From contig JASJZC010000002.1 in NCBI GenBank assembly GCA_037178855.1, positions 8,072,501-8,136,500 on the forward strand: DNA of 64,000 nucleotides, read 5' to 3'. Positions 25,902 through 37,204 of this stretch are shown piece after piece. This stretch comes from Oscheius sp. JU75. Lineage: Eukaryota > Nematoda > Chromadorea > Rhabditida > Rhabditidae. Within the stretch, counting starts at the first letter, position 1; every line of letters begins with the position of its first letter. The notes under the pieces are model-generated. The model was given only the letters and a program-made list of their open reading frames with translations, had not been told where the DNA came from and searched no databases. The position numbers and the translations under genes are program-made.

Positions 25902-27630
25902 TTATCGGAATGTTTGCGGCATGGCTGATGGGGCTCTTGGCGGCTGTGAAGCTCCTCCTCCTTGGGTGCTCGTGGGCATCATTTGTGGTCCCCCTGACTG
26001 ACCGGGAGCCCTCTGCTGCGGGGGCAACTGTCCGCGGAGACCGTCTCCCGTCATGATGGCTCGGACGAGGCGATTCGTCTCCTCGCGGTTGAAGGTCGGC
26101 TAAAAATTTAATTTATCGTTTCACGCCAGATTTCAAATTTTGGTTCCGAGAGGAAGAAGGATTACAGTAGTTTCTGGCGAGAAATTGGAAATTCTCATTT
26201 TCAGCCCAAACGAGCTGTCAAAATGAGGTCTCGAGGCGAAAAGACTATGGCAAGCATGTCTTTTTGGCGGGAAGTTCATAATTTTCTTACTAATTGAAAA
26301 TGGAGCCAATTTTTGAGCAAAATTTGACAGAAATCCGATCAGATCTTATCGAATGAGGGTCATTATAACTGGCTGCACTATGTGTGTAGTGGTGTGCAGG
26401 TGGTCCAGATCCCTTTAGAAAATTCTGCATCATTTCGGTTTCTGTCTCTGGATTCGAACCCTCCACCATTACCTTGTCAATCAATCGCTCTAGACACTGC
26501 GCCACGCGTCCCTATCGATCGATGGACCTCATTTGTGCATATCCTTACGTAGAAATAAGTTACCTTATCCAGAAGCTCCGTGGTGGCCGCAGTCGGCAGC
26601 GTCTGCATCAGCGAGTCCACGTGCTTGTTGAGACTGGTGGTCTGTCGCGCGATTAGCTCCAGGCCTGAAATTTGGGAAAATTAGGAGCCTGGAACGATTA
26701 TAGCCTGTACAGGCAGTGCAAGAGCCTAGCTGTCAAAATTGAGCACCAATTTCGATCCTTGCAGTATGTCAGTAGTTTGCGCGGGAAAGTATGAAGAAAA
26801 CAACAAAATACACAAATTGCTAGTTTCGAAATCTTTACAGTACCTGTTAGCTCTTGGTAGCAGAAAATATTGACAAAGGTTCCCACCCTTGGTATTCTTC
26901 TCCATATCGATGTAGTTCTCCTCGCTCTCGAGTTCCGGATTCATTTTTGTCCTCAGGTAGTCCGGAACGACATCGTGGTTCCAGGAGACCAGACGACTGC
27001 CCGTAATGTTGCTCAGCTGTGCGTCCGGATCGAGTTGGAGTCGTTGCGGGACCAGGACGTGCGTTCGCAGCAGAGCTCCGTGGTCCTCGACACTGGCTGA
27101 TTGGAGACCACTCTTCTTCAGAGCATTTTCTATGTTAGACATGACAGAAGCGAGCGAGGCGAATCTTTCCAGCATGTCGGGCCTAGAAACAAAAGATCTA
27201 TTTCAAATTGTGTTTTTCTTAAGCCGTCTTCCTGTGCTATCTAACTGTGGTGGCTGTTTCAAAGTTTTAGCGAAAAAGTTGATGTTTTACGAAGCGTTGT
27301 CATCTCGGCCTACATGACCTGCGTTCGATCCCCGTCTTTGACAAACTATTTCAGCATGCTATTTTGAAAAGAAAATACATAGAAAAGGTTCCCAAAGTTG
27401 AGAAGTTGACAGGTTTACAAGATCCTTAGCTCCAACCAATTTTGTGATCCGGAAAAAAACTTCATAAAAACCAACCAGGGAACCTTCTCCTGCAAGTCGA
27501 GCATCGCCAGCAGTTCCTCGATCGTCATCTTGGCCTCGCGGGCCTTCTGCTCCAAGAATGTCACGGCCTGCTGTATTTTCTCAGGCTCCTGCTGGTAGAA
27601 GCTGGCCATCGGATGCGGGAACTGACTCAT
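25902..27630 (-). CDS. mdt-8: Mediator complex subunit 8
   Basis: Head-module Mediator subunit that helps link the complex to RNA polymerase II. Four exons: 27630-27476, 27182-26887, 26664-26564, 26099-25902, 750 bp, 249 residues (human 268). Family features: an N-terminal helix ending in KVPWPDMLERFASL (human LTWPSVLDSFALL), then the diagnostic SWNHDVVPDYLRTKMNPELE (human FSHEVVPDHLRTKPDPEVE), a helix, and PTFNREETNRLVRAIMTGDG, followed by a Gln/Pro/Gly-rich tail. The donor TG|GTTGG for exon 1 was chosen because it alone keeps frame and rebuilds the conserved tryptophan. TCTTTTAAAG abuts the ATG. TMEM70 ends 177 bp upstream on the same strand. AATAAA overlaps the stop codon. A tRNA-like relic lies in intron 3. 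Confidence 0.93.
26448..26515 (-). repeat. tRNA-like relic in MED8 intron 3
   Basis: On the minus strand GGACGCGTGGCGCAGTGTCT looks like an acceptor plus A box and AGGGTTCGAATCCAG like a T arm. The 3' acceptor strand is missing, so it is called as a tRNA-derived repeat rather than a tRNA gene. Confidence 0.45.
27230..27415 (+). repeat. SINE-like repeat in MED8 intron 1
   Basis: Blocks in order: TATCTAACTGTGGTGGCTGT, AAGTTTTAGCGAAAAAGTTG, a B-box-like GCGTTCGATCCCCG, and a tail with GAAAAGAAAATACATAGAAA and GAGAAGTTGACAG. The same blocks recur at 28310-28525 and, inverted, at 32035-32190; the tail recurs at 4250-4335. Confidence 0.6.
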
Positions 27631-27807
27631 CTTTAAAAGAAACACTTTATGCTTAATATAAACACCAAAAATTGAGGTAAACAGCCCGAAAAACGGTCTA
27701 TTTCCGGCGAAAAAAAACAGGCAGAAAATCGATATTTCATTGCACAACAATAATAACAAAAACCTAACAACAATTTAAGATTCAAAAAAACCTAAATTTT
27801 AAATAAA
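27631..27807 (-). promoter_or_regulatory. Intercistronic spacer of a candidate TMEM70-MED8 operon
   Basis: 177 bp of AT-rich sequence between the TMEM70 stop and the MED8 start on the same strand. The downstream start directly follows a pyrimidine-rich acceptor (TTTCTTTTAAAG), as expected for spliced-leader trans-splicing. Operon status is inferred. Confidence 0.55.
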
Positions 27808-28950
27808 TTAATCATGATTCGGCGGGATTTCAATATTTTTTGTCAATTCGTCGAAGGCGAGCTTATCGAGGTAGGCATTCCGGTCGAGGGAGACTAATAG
27901 CGGATGCTTATCCAGCAGAGCCGTAGCCAATGGAATCCATAATTTGACGGGCTCCCGTTGCGGATCTTTAATCTCCGAGCCGTGGAATTGACGCGCTTTT
28001 TTTCGCAGGAAAAAGTCGTAGTAGACGTAGGTGAATTGCTTAAACGGAATTTTTAAAAGGAGTTTGAAGAGGTGTACCTTTTTCTCGTTGTTGTAGTAGA
28101 TCTGGATGGGGAAGCGCTTGGTGAGAATGTTCAGGAGCAGGGGAGTGAAGGAGAGAGCGACGAGGAAGGTGTTGGCCACTGAAATTTAATGGTTATATCC
28201 TTTTTAGATTGTCCGAGCATCTGTCTCTTTGTAGCCGTAGCCGGTGCATGTGCGAGTCCATATTTAAGAATTACCGGTATTAAAAGGGACTATAAAAAAA
28301 AGTGGCTGTAGCTGTTGTGGCTTTAAAGCTGTCTAACTGCCTTGTTTGTGGCCTCACAAAGTTTATTCAGGCAAACGCCGTATTGCTAAAAAGCGCCACT
28401 GCAAACGCACGACTCGGGTTCGACCTCCATTGATCATAAACTTTTTTAACCAGCTATGTTGAGTGGGAAATGACATGGCAAAGTTTCCCTGGGTGACGAG
28501 TTGATATGTTTGCATGAATTTTTGGCCTTTTTATATAATGCTTCAACCAGTTTTCAGTTTATACGGCTCAAAAAGAAGTACCGATAGCAAAAAGCATCAT
28601 GGTCGGTCGTTCAGCCGCCGCATCCCAGAGGTAACTTGACAGCACGGGGACCATGACAACACCGGCTACGGAAGAGGACAGCGAGAGGATCTGAAAACCG
28701 CTAGTTCACTACTTCAATCGCAAGTTTTGATTTAAAAAATGACCGAATTTGGTCGATGTTTCCAAAAAAAGAAACGGCATAAACAAACCTTAGCTCCAAA
28801 GACGACTCTTGACAGGGTATCGTGCGGTGTTGGCAGAGATCCAGGCGGTAGATTTTCCTTGGATAAAATGATGGCATGTCCTCGTTCTTCCGGCGTTAAG
28901 GAGCTGAAGGGTACTGTGGATGAAGCTCTAGCTAAAATAGAGATTTTCAT
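27808..28950 (-). CDS. TMEM70-like mitochondrial inner-membrane assembly factor
   Basis: TMEM70 promotes assembly of ATP synthase (c-ring) and complex I in the inner mitochondrial membrane. Three exons: 28950-28789, 28690-28582, 28178-27808, 642 bp, 213 residues. The N-terminus MKISILARASSTVPFSS is Ser/Arg rich without acidic residues, suitable as a mitochondrial presequence. Two adjacent hydrophobic segments follow (ILSLSSSVAGVVMVPVL and MMLFAIGVANTFLVAL), then the diagnostic FTPLLLNILTKRFPIQIYY, matching TPLLLHLLTKGYV of vertebrate TMEM70, and a soluble C-terminal part (FDELTKNIEI). All junction phases agree. It is the upstream gene of a pair with MED8; intron 2 carries a SINE-like repeat. 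Confidence 0.88.
28310..28525 (+). repeat. SINE-like repeat in TMEM70 intron 2
   Basis: Contains GCTGTCTAACTGCC, CAAAGTTTATTCAGGCAAACGC, GTATTGCTAAAAAGCG, the B-box-like CTCGGGTTCGACCTCC, and a tail (GGGAAATGACATGGCAAAGT, GGGTGACGAGTTGAT) that lines up with the copy at 27230-27415. Confidence 0.55.
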
Positions 28951-29738
28951 TGAAGAGGATGAGAACTTTCCCGCCTAAGATTCAAAGTTTGAAATTACAC
29001 GGGATATTCTTAAATCGTGTATCCCGGTTTCTTTTGGAATGTTTTGGCGCTTTACACTAATTTATCAGACTTCGATGTTCAAACGACAAAGCGTCAAAAA
29101 CGTCTAGTTTGACCCCAAGCAAAGTATTGTACAATGCGGAAACTATGCAAATTGATGAAATGATTTTTGTCCTTTTCTTATTCCCTCTCGATAGGTTTTA
29201 TGTCCCAGTAGACGTAGCTGATGTAGTTTCGAACGCTGAGTCTATTGGATGTCACAAAAAGTGCAAAGCTCCGAAAAGGACAAAAAGAAAATGTAATCCA
29301 ATTTTTGATGTTCCCGCGCAAGCTCCATCCAAGAAACAGCTTGGCGGGACCCCCCAATTGAGGCTAAACGTAAAAACTTACTAATCAAAATCCTAGTGCT
29401 GGGAAGCCGACGCAGACAGCTGAGCATTCTACATACAAGCCTATTAATACCATACGTACTTTGCTAGAAGAAGTTTCTGGAAATCCGAGGCCAAATTAAG
29501 AAAAATTACAACAAATGGAAGCAGAAAAGGTTTATTATTTCCCAGAGGAATTGCAACTAACGGTAACTGAATACGCCATGAAATATTAAAGACAATAGCT
29601 GAAAGATAGAAAGAGAGATAGAGGGACAGACAGAGGAGAAGAGGAAGGCAAGTCTTATGACGAGGAAAGAGAGAAATAGGGGGAAAGTTGTGGTTGTTGA
29701 CTCGTAGTTGGACGGATGATCGGCTGCTAGGCGCCGAA
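28951..29738. other. Spacer between the TRIM-like stop and TMEM70
   Basis: About 790 bp. A plus-strand frame at 29109-29384 (91 codons, Lys-rich) has no neighbouring splice sites or motif I recognise. CTTTGAATCTTAG lies 29 bases before the TMEM70 ATG and may be its trans-splice acceptor. Nothing else supportable. Confidence 0.5.
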
Positions 29739-32700
29739 CTATTCAGGATGACGACGTCTCTGGAAATTGGGAGGGTATGTTTCTTTCATTTAGAGTGGCT
29801 TCCCAGTTCCAAAACCCTGGCTAATTTCTCTAAATCTCTCGTCTTAGAATAGGTAGAACTATAAACTTGTGTATCGTGAATACACTAACTTCCCCTCCGT
29901 TACTGTTAGGATTGTCCCCAGTTAAAATAGAAACCAAGTTTTCCTTGTTAGTTTGCCCTCCCTGGCGGTGCGCACCCGGTTAACACTGTGGGCAACCCTT
30001 AACACCGTGGACAACTCCAGTTACTCTCACCCTATTTCCTTCCAGTTAGCCCAGCCTATTTGTCACTATCTTTCTGGCTACTGGATTCTCTCTATGTCAC
30101 TGTCAACCAGTTCACAAAACTGCAACAAACCTTTACCTCAGGTCTCTGAGCTGCTCCAGTATTTGGTTCCTCCTCACTAGCCGTGTTATTTGTTTGTGTC
30201 TGTGCATTGTTGTTGTTGTTATTCTGAGCATTCGAGGGTCCCGGAGCTGTTGGATTCAAATTGCTTAAATTTTCGACTATTTCCAAGTAAAAAAAAGTGG
30301 AGCATACCCGACGCGGCGAGCCGCACGACGCGTGCGCCTAGCCACCGGTGGACCATTCTCTTCCTCTCTCGGAATTGGGCTTCCAGGTGGCGAGACGGGC
30401 TCCTGCTTGACCTCGGCACGTCCGACCGGCATCGGAGTCTGGGCACGTCTGACCGGAGGAGGCGGGCTCGGAGCTCTCGGGTCCCTGGGTCCCTGTAATT
30501 TTTCGCTTAAATTCATTGAAAAAAGACAAAAATTACCGCGTTGTCCTGTCGGCAGAGTGGAATGGGACGCGGCTGGGCCAAGTCGACGGGCGGCGGACGG
30601 TTTGGAGGAATGGGAGCCACGGCGCCGACTCTGCCGGCAAGGGGAATGAGAACGGGAGGCATGGGCTCCTCGGGCATATCCTCGTCGGGGGCGCGCCGCT
30701 GCAAATGAGGCCTTTTAAGGGTATGACAAGTGGTTTTTTTTTTAGCCAAGAGAGATTATCTCAAGTTCGGAGCAAAAAAGACAAATTTAAGCGCTTTCAA
30801 ATCTTTACAATCCTGTGCATTCTGTTGCTACTGTCAGTTGCTTTCCTCAAAAGGCTCTTTTGATAGACTTTGGAAATCGGAAGGGCAAACCGGGCTCCCG
30901 CCACGATACCCTTCGTTTCAAACCCTTTTGGGGCCAATTCTCTCTAGCTTATTCTGTGATTATAGAAAGATAAAATAGCAAACTCACCATAGGATCACGA
31001 CGACGAAGCCCTTGAGCTGCAGCCTGACGCATCTGTTCACGCTGCTCAGCCGCACGATTGATTCTGTCGTGTCGCACACGCATGAGGCGTGCCTCCGCAA
31101 CACCGTATTGCGCCAAAAATCCACCTGGACGACCTCCACGTCTGTAGTCACGATCGCGCTCGTCCCTCTGGGCCTGATGTAGCATGTCGCGGAATCGCTC
31201 CTGCTGCTGCATGTAGAGATGCATAGGCGGTCGCGGATTGTTAACTGGTGGTGCCACGGGCTAAAAATTTGCAAAAAAAGGTTAAAAATTAACGACAATA
31301 CCTCAATGACGACGGGATCGGCGTCTTCGACTTCCCTCTTGATCTCCTCGGCGGCGAAGCCTGCGTTGCGGAAGAATGTGAGCAGATCTACGGCAATTTC
31401 GGCGAAGCGCGTGTTGGCAGAGGCGACGCACTCGTTCATTGTGTTCGTCAGCTGAAATAGAGACAGATTAGGGTCACAAAATCTGTTAAACAAAACTGCC
31501 TGTTGTCCGTTTATTGCTAAGTATCTTGCAAACTTGTTGGCTTTTCCCCTTAGGAACCATTCCCATCCTTTTCTTCTCAAAAATAGCTTACAGGATAGGC
31601 CAAAATTATAGCGACTCCGCAACTTTTGGCATTGAACAAATGCTCCGTATCTTGTACCCGCAAACAGACTATTAAACTAAGCAGCTTTTCCCATTTCTTT
31701 GCATGAGAAATTTCTAGCTGTCATCACTGAAGCCTATGTCAGGACGCCTACCAAGGCAAAATGGCATTTTCAATAATAACGAATACCAACAACGTATAGA
31801 GATGCATATAATGGAGTAAACAAATAAAAAGTGCCAGAAAACTGCTGCTTTTCCGAGCACACAATACTCAAAATTTGGACTGCTTGCGCGCAGATAAGCT
31901 AAAATTCCACGTTCAACGCTGGCCAATGTCCAAATACAATCACAGTTATTATGTGGCCGATCTTGATTTGATACTAGCTACCTTACTCTGCGAAGCGTTT
32001 TACAAGTCACTATAATTGTGGACCACCCTGCATCCAAAAAGTGTAAAGCCAACGGGAATCGAGCCCTGATAAGGTTCAAGTTGCGACGCTTGGCAATACA
32101 CCAACTTTTTCGCTAAAACTTGAAGCCTGAAACCTTGAAAGCAAACACCTATCAGTTAGACATCTTTTGAGGCCAAACGCCATCACAGTTAGACAGTCTT
32201 ACCATTTCGTAGCGATCTGCAATGGCCTTAGCCTGTTCAATTGAGACAGTCAAACTGTCGTGGGAGGTAAAGACTTGATTATCGAGGCCTCGCGAAATGT
32301 GTTCGAAGGTCTTCATTCCATTCTTGACAATCTAAAATTGCTATTTCAGGTCTTAAAAATGGCGGAAACCCACATTGGCTAATCTGTCCTTGGCCTTGGC
32401 GGCCAGCTCACCAAACCCGGCCTCGATCTGTTCGACGGCTTCGTGGGCGCGAGCCGTGTGCATGTTGATGGCATCCTTGGCCTCGGTGATGTCTTTCTCG
32501 CCAAGAATCTTGACCTCATCTATCGGATGACCGTTGTGATTGCGGATGGCGCAAACGGCGCAGAGTTTTTCCTGGAAAGAGATACTATATTTGGGGACAA
32601 GTAACAACTGGCATTTTGACCGCTTTAAAGTAATGGCAAGGATGTATAAGATAGATTTCGAGGAAAACGCTACACTAGCTTTGCGCTTTTGACTGGAGTA

Positions 32701-34635
32701 CTATCAGTCTTTTATCACAGTCACTCAACACGTTCAACCCGGTGCCGTCAGTCGGTCAGTTGGTATGTCAGCCTGTCAACCAAGTCGGTCAATATGTCTA
32801 CTTGTCCTCTCATCAACATACTGTCATTTTGCAGTGCAGTCAATTATTTTTTCACTACTTCTTACCTCCCTGTCAATCGATATTTTTTTTTGTCCACTTG
32901 TCAACTTTTGACAAGCCAATTTGGGTCCCTTACAGAGACTTTAACGCTACCACCGTACATTGTGAAGTTGCGTGCACGTGTCCGATTTGCACATGAAGAA
33001 AGATCCATCGTTCAAAGCGGCCGAGCAGGTCTCGCACTTCAGCAGATCACGTTTCACTGTCTTCGTCTTGTTTATGTTCAAACGAGCGATCATATCTGGA
33101 CAAATAAATTTAAAATTCGGCCCCAAAATATCCCTTACCTTGAAGACGATAGTTGACGGGGAGACCTTCTGGCGGAACGCGAGTCGTGCGACGACACTCC
33201 GGGCACTTGATGTCGACATGTCGAGCTCCGTTGCGCTCTCTGGCATATGGATACTGGCGTCGAAGTGCGAAGGCACGACGGGCTGCGGGCCCCGGAGCCC
33301 AAGCATCCTGCTAAAAAAAAAAAAGGGTAGTTAGTTAGGAACGCATATTTTTGGAGCGGTGAAATAGTGAAATGAGGCAAATTTCATCATAATGCTACCT
33401 ACAAACTTTGTCAAGTCTCCAAGGTTGGTCAAAGGTATTCTACGTATTTTGATAACTGCTAGAGTATGACAAGTGACAACCTCTTGTATCTGCAGCTAGA
33501 GAAGGATGGAAAATCTTGCAGGTTATCCCAAGACGGTCTTTAACTGAACATATGGTGCTTGCTTCCAAAAATCAGACATCGAGATGGTCGGAAAACGGAA
33601 GCTGGAATATAGAATCCCGCACATCCCTGCTGGTCGCTATAACTGTTTTTCTCAGCAGGATACCTCTTTTTCCGTAAAAATATAAAGAGCTCTCTAGCTT
33701 TCAGATAAAGAGGTAGATGGAGAGGCGGAATGGTTCAAACATCGAAGTGATTCGAACATGGCCAATGAACGGTCGTGTACGAGCAGGCATCGCAAGCTTG
33801 GCGGAAATATTCGCGTCAGCCAGGTTTGCAAGCAGAGGGCACCTTTGCCTGGTCGGCCAGGCTTATAAACAAAACAAAACACAAAACAGTGCGCACCTTT
33901 GGTAATCAGGCCTAGCTTGTACAGGCTCGACCTATGTCAGGAGCCGATTTCGGAAGGTTTCGATTTCTGGCGCGCTGTTTACGAGGCTGGCCGATAAGTC
34001 TCTTGATTCAGAAAGCTCGAAACTGCATGATTTCCGATCATCAGGTTCAATTCAAGGATTTGAATACAAAAAAAAGATCGACGAGAAATGCCAAATTACA
34101 CTCGGCGGTGCAAGCGAGGTTCGTCACGAACGCGAGGTTTCCAGATGTTTCGATTTTACATTGGGCGCGCAAGACTCGAGATCCATGTCAGAGTTTAGAA
34201 AAATTCTGAAAACCTACAAAGTCATCGGGACGTGGAATAGCTGCAATATCTCCTGCTTCCTGGGCTCCCCCGAGACCTCCAGGTCCTGCGGCAGCGGCCG
34301 GTGCAGCTCCTCCAGGAATGGCGGGTACACCTCCGACGCCCGGCCTGTCTCCGTAGGCTCCATACAACAGCTCCAGATCGCGGAAACCGGCGGCGAAATG
34401 GTCAAAGTTCGCGGGGAAGTAATCGGGCTCGTTCCTCTCGTGAGCACACTGCAACTTCTTAGAGTTTTCCCGTACAAAAAATGAAAAATACCATCTGATC
34501 GACGCAGTTGGAGCAGAATGAATGACCGCAGTTGAGCTGAAGGGGACGTTGGAAGGCTGTGTAGCATATCGAACAGTCTAGAAGATCATCAAAGGCCGCA
34601 GCCTGTTCGGCAGCTGATCCGGCTGCCGGTAACAT
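29739..34635 (-). CDS. RING/B-box (TRIM-like) protein with long RING insertion
   Basis: Probable E3 ubiquitin ligase. Twelve exons: 34635-34492, 34448-34218, 33307-33139, 33095-32959, 32571-32374, 32331-32203, 31451-31302, 31260-30988, 30698-30537, 30492-30308, 30263-30137, 29759-29739; 1926 bp, 641 residues. RING cysteines begin LLDCSICYTAFQRPLQLNCG then HSFCSNCVDQM; the last pair is CPECRRTTRVP in exon 3, about 115 residues later, separated by a Gly/Ala/Pro-rich linker. A B-box-like zinc module follows (CETC, CKSDTC, LCAVCAIRNHNGH), then a helical coiled-coil-like region, an Arg-rich segment (RDERDRDYRRGGRPGG) and a Pro-rich, Asn/Gln-rich tail with nine consecutive N or Q residues. ATTTTCAG lies 11 bases before the ATG. 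The last exon encodes only RRRHPE. I do not know a direct orthologue. Confidence 0.88.
32035..32190 (-). repeat. SINE-like repeat, inverted copy, in a TRIM-like gene intron
   Basis: Reverse complement carries CTTCAAGTTTTAGCGAAAAA, GTTGGTGTATTGCCAAGCG and a B box GGGCTCGATTCCC in the same order as the copy at 27230-27415. Confidence 0.55.
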
Positions 34636-35089
34636 GTCTTTATTACCTGAAAATGGCCATTTTAGGATCGAAATTGGTAGGTAATATTAAGAAAACGAGG
34701 TCAGGATAGAAAGTAGAGGAGGAAGACTGATTTGGGAGCTAAAAGACATTTCAATGTTCGATTTTGAGCCTTTTTTGAGCAAAAAGTGGTGAAAACTTGA
34801 GCAAGAGTGACGTAGAGGCTAAACCCCTTTGATATCATTTCAATTTACCGTGTTAGCCCTCATCCTTACATAACTTTTTGACAGATTTCACACTGTAGAA
34901 AAAGGTCGAAAAACGAAAATTGCTCTACTTCTCAATGCTTTTCCAAAAGGATTTTCAAAATAAATTCCCAACAAGTTGATTCCTACCGAGAAACAAACTA
35001 TGAAAGTTAGATGACAGAAAAAATGAGTATAGAAGAGAAAATCGAAACAATTTCTGAAAAATGAGATGGTTCAGGCGATTCATGGCAGT

Positions 35090-35240
35090 AACCAATTGCT
35101 CGGTGTTCGGTCATCTAAATGTTTGGTTCACGAGTAATTTGAAAATTACTGCTCGGTGACCGAACCGAGCAAAAGTGCTCGGTCGTCGAATCGAGTTGCT
35201 CGTGTTCGGTCGAAAAACGAGCATGAGCCGAGCTGCTCGG
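35090..35240. repeat. Cluster of CTCGGT/ACCGAG motifs in both orientations
   Basis: Within 150 bp the hexamer CTCGG or its complement occurs about ten times, including palindromic pairs such as TGCTCGGTGACC followed by GAACCGAGCA and GAGCCGAGCTGCTCGGC. Spacing is irregular, so it is not a simple tandem repeat. Confidence 0.6.
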
Positions 35241-35854
35241 CCATTTCTGCTATCCACCGCGGGTAGAACAAAAGTGTTTACACAAAATTGTGTATCATTT
35301 TACATAAAAACTGGCCCAGCTAGGAGGTTGAACAAGAAAAATCTTCGCGTAGCAAAGAATTATTATGCTAGCTCAGATCGGCAGCAAAAATATATATAGC
35401 AAAAACTGAAATAGAAGACAAGCATCAGCCTGTTTTTACAACTTTTGCAGCTTTATCAGCCAAAAAAGGATCTCAACGTCCAGGAAAAATCGATATGTTG
35501 GCAAAGTATCCGTGCTCTGCATGTGTCCTTCCCATTTTCCATTCGAGACTCGGGAAATAGGAGAAGAAAATATGAAAAAGAATAGAAGGAAAGAGAGAAA
35601 TAAGGAGAGCGCTCGACCAGCTGACAGCAGCCGGCGAAATTTGTGGGACGCGTGTGTGCGAAAATGACCCTAGCCGCCTGATTTCTCCCGATATACGTGC
35701 TATTTCGTCTCCATGATTATGAATACTGTGGAGAAAAGTTTAGAGGAACATTAGTGTAATAACTGAAAAATTCGGAGAAATTGAAGAGAGGATTACGAAA
35801 ATCTGCGTAAATAATTGAATTTGCCTTGTTCTGTTTCGCAAAAAAACATAAATT

Positions 35855-36090
35855 TCCCCATTTCCACAAAAAAATTAGCAGGCAGATAAAAAAAAGGACC
35901 AAATCGAAATTAAAAAAAAGATCAATCATAGAATTTGTTCGGAATGTGTTCGTGACAGGACCCGCTGTGGCTAACCTTTAATTTTTAGCATTTGGCGGAA
36001 ATTTGAAATGTCTCTTGTTACAAACTTCTGGAATTTCTTCATTCTTCCCGCTCAACATATGTAAATAGGTCCGTCACCGTGGACAGGACA
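35855..36090 (+). repeat. Direct repeat, copy 1
   Basis: Shares long blocks in the same order with 37205-37535: ATTTCCACAAAAAAATTAGC, GTTCGTGACAGGACCCGCTG, CCTTTAATTTTTAGCA and TATGTAAATAGGTCCGTCAC. Confidence 0.8.
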
Positions 36091-36176
36091 ATGGACATAA
36101 TAAGACACTCTACAGGAAGAAGCTGACAGTTACACAAGAACAGTGATCCAAACAGGGGAAGAGTGGACAGAGACAG

Positions 36177-36524
36177 TCAAGAAGTCTGTTGACAGTGTCC
36201 CGCGAACATCGTATGAGAAACAGTAGATAGAATATTAGCCGGTGGACATTCAGTAAGCCTTTTGACCATTTGAGGCAGACCGCGGGCAGGTAAAAACAGA
36301 CGCTTGATTGAAAGTGGGAGAGACAGTGTAGATAGATATAAATATGATGGCGACCTGTTGCGCGTCAGACTTGGATGCACTGCAGTCGAGGAAGGCAGAA
36401 GCGGAGAGGGCGGCGAATAAGGGCGACTAGAAGACCTGGCAGAGGATGTATGAGTGATAATATTGACAAACCTATCCAGATGAAAGACAATAAGTAGAAT
36501 GAAAGTATCTAACGTCTTGCTCAT
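36177..36524 (-). CDS. Small putative secreted protein, unrecognised
   Basis: Two exons, 36524-36472 and 36435-36177, around a 36 nt intron (donor GTTTGTC, acceptor TCTGCCAG) give 312 bp, 103 residues; without the intron the frame is also open (115 residues). The N-terminus MSKTLDTFILLIVFHL could be a signal sequence. The remainder is rich in Ser, Pro and Leu (RPYSPPSPLLPSS) with basic pairs and two cysteines, one near the end. It might be a secreted peptide precursor, but no family is recognised and coding status is uncertain. Confidence 0.35.
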   Translation of the reverse strand: MSKTLDTFILLIVFHLDRFVNIITHTSSARSSSRPYSPPSPLLPSSTAVHPSLTRNRSPSYLYLSTLSLPLSIKRLFLPARGLPQMVKRLTECPPANILSTVSHTMFAGHCQQTS

Positions 36525-36630
36525 CCGTTACCCCCTCCCCCTTTTTTTGCTGTCGGAAGAACGGACTAAGGCGAAACGAAATTTATTTTGAAATATTACA
36601 AGCTAGAGGAAATGACACAGAATGAAGTTG

Positions 36631-37109
36631 TTAGTTTTGAGCGGCAGCGGCAGGGGTCTCCTCAGCCGTTTCAGCGACCTCGGAAGTGTTAGTGGCGGCG
36701 TCTAAGATAAGCTTAAATAAGCGAAAAGAAAGATACTTACTATTGTCAGAGTCCTCGACCTTCTCGGCCTCGGAGGTGTCTTCCTTGGGAGTCTCCTCCA
36801 CGTCGGCCTCGGCAGCTGGAGCAGCCTCCTTGTCCTCGGCGTCGACTTCTTGAGGGGTGAAGACAGGCTTGGCCTCGACGTCGGGATTCTCCTCGGTTCT
36901 GATCTTCTTGGCCTCGACCTCCTCCTCGGTGATTTCCTCCGTCAGCTTGCGCTTCGTGGAGGCTTCCTCGAGGGGCTGGAAAGGGGAAAATTTGTATGCA
37001 AAATTAAAATGGAACAAACTTCTTCCACGACATCTTTGGCCGGCTGGGCGACCTCCTGCTTGGCGGGGCTCTGATTCTCGTTGTTAGCGGAGGGCTCGAC
37101 GACGGCCAT
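36631..37109 (-). CDS. Small acidic protein with a basic nuclear-signal-like motif
   Basis: Three exons, 37109-37020, 36975-36741, 36701-36631, 396 bp, 131 residues, all phases consistent. It is extremely acidic and Ala/Glu/Val rich, with repeated VEE and TEE motifs (KLTEEITEEEVEAKKIRTEE), one KRK and one KKIR cluster that could serve nuclear import, and no cysteine. Composition resembles prothymosin/histone-chaperone-like acidic proteins, but there is no sequence match I can name. It is flanked by two copies of a direct repeat, the upstream copy lying near its presumed promoter. Confidence 0.7.
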
Positions 37110-37204
37110 TGCGTTAGTTTCGAGGTCTGAAAATAAAAAACACGCTATGAGTAATAAGGAACGTCAGGAATTCAAGCAAACAAAGCGTATACTTCCGAAA
37201 TAAT

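Larger units (their letters stand above)
34636..36176. other. Intergenic region with two repeat features
   Basis: About 1.5 kb upstream of the TRIM-like gene. It contains a cluster of CTCGGT/ACCGAG motifs (35090-35240) and one copy of a direct repeat (35855-36090) that recurs at 37205-37535. Otherwise AT-rich without a supportable gene. Confidence 0.5.

Noticed and set aside
26448-26515. Functional tRNA gene
   Set aside because: Good A and B boxes but no 3' acceptor strand or valid anticodon stem.
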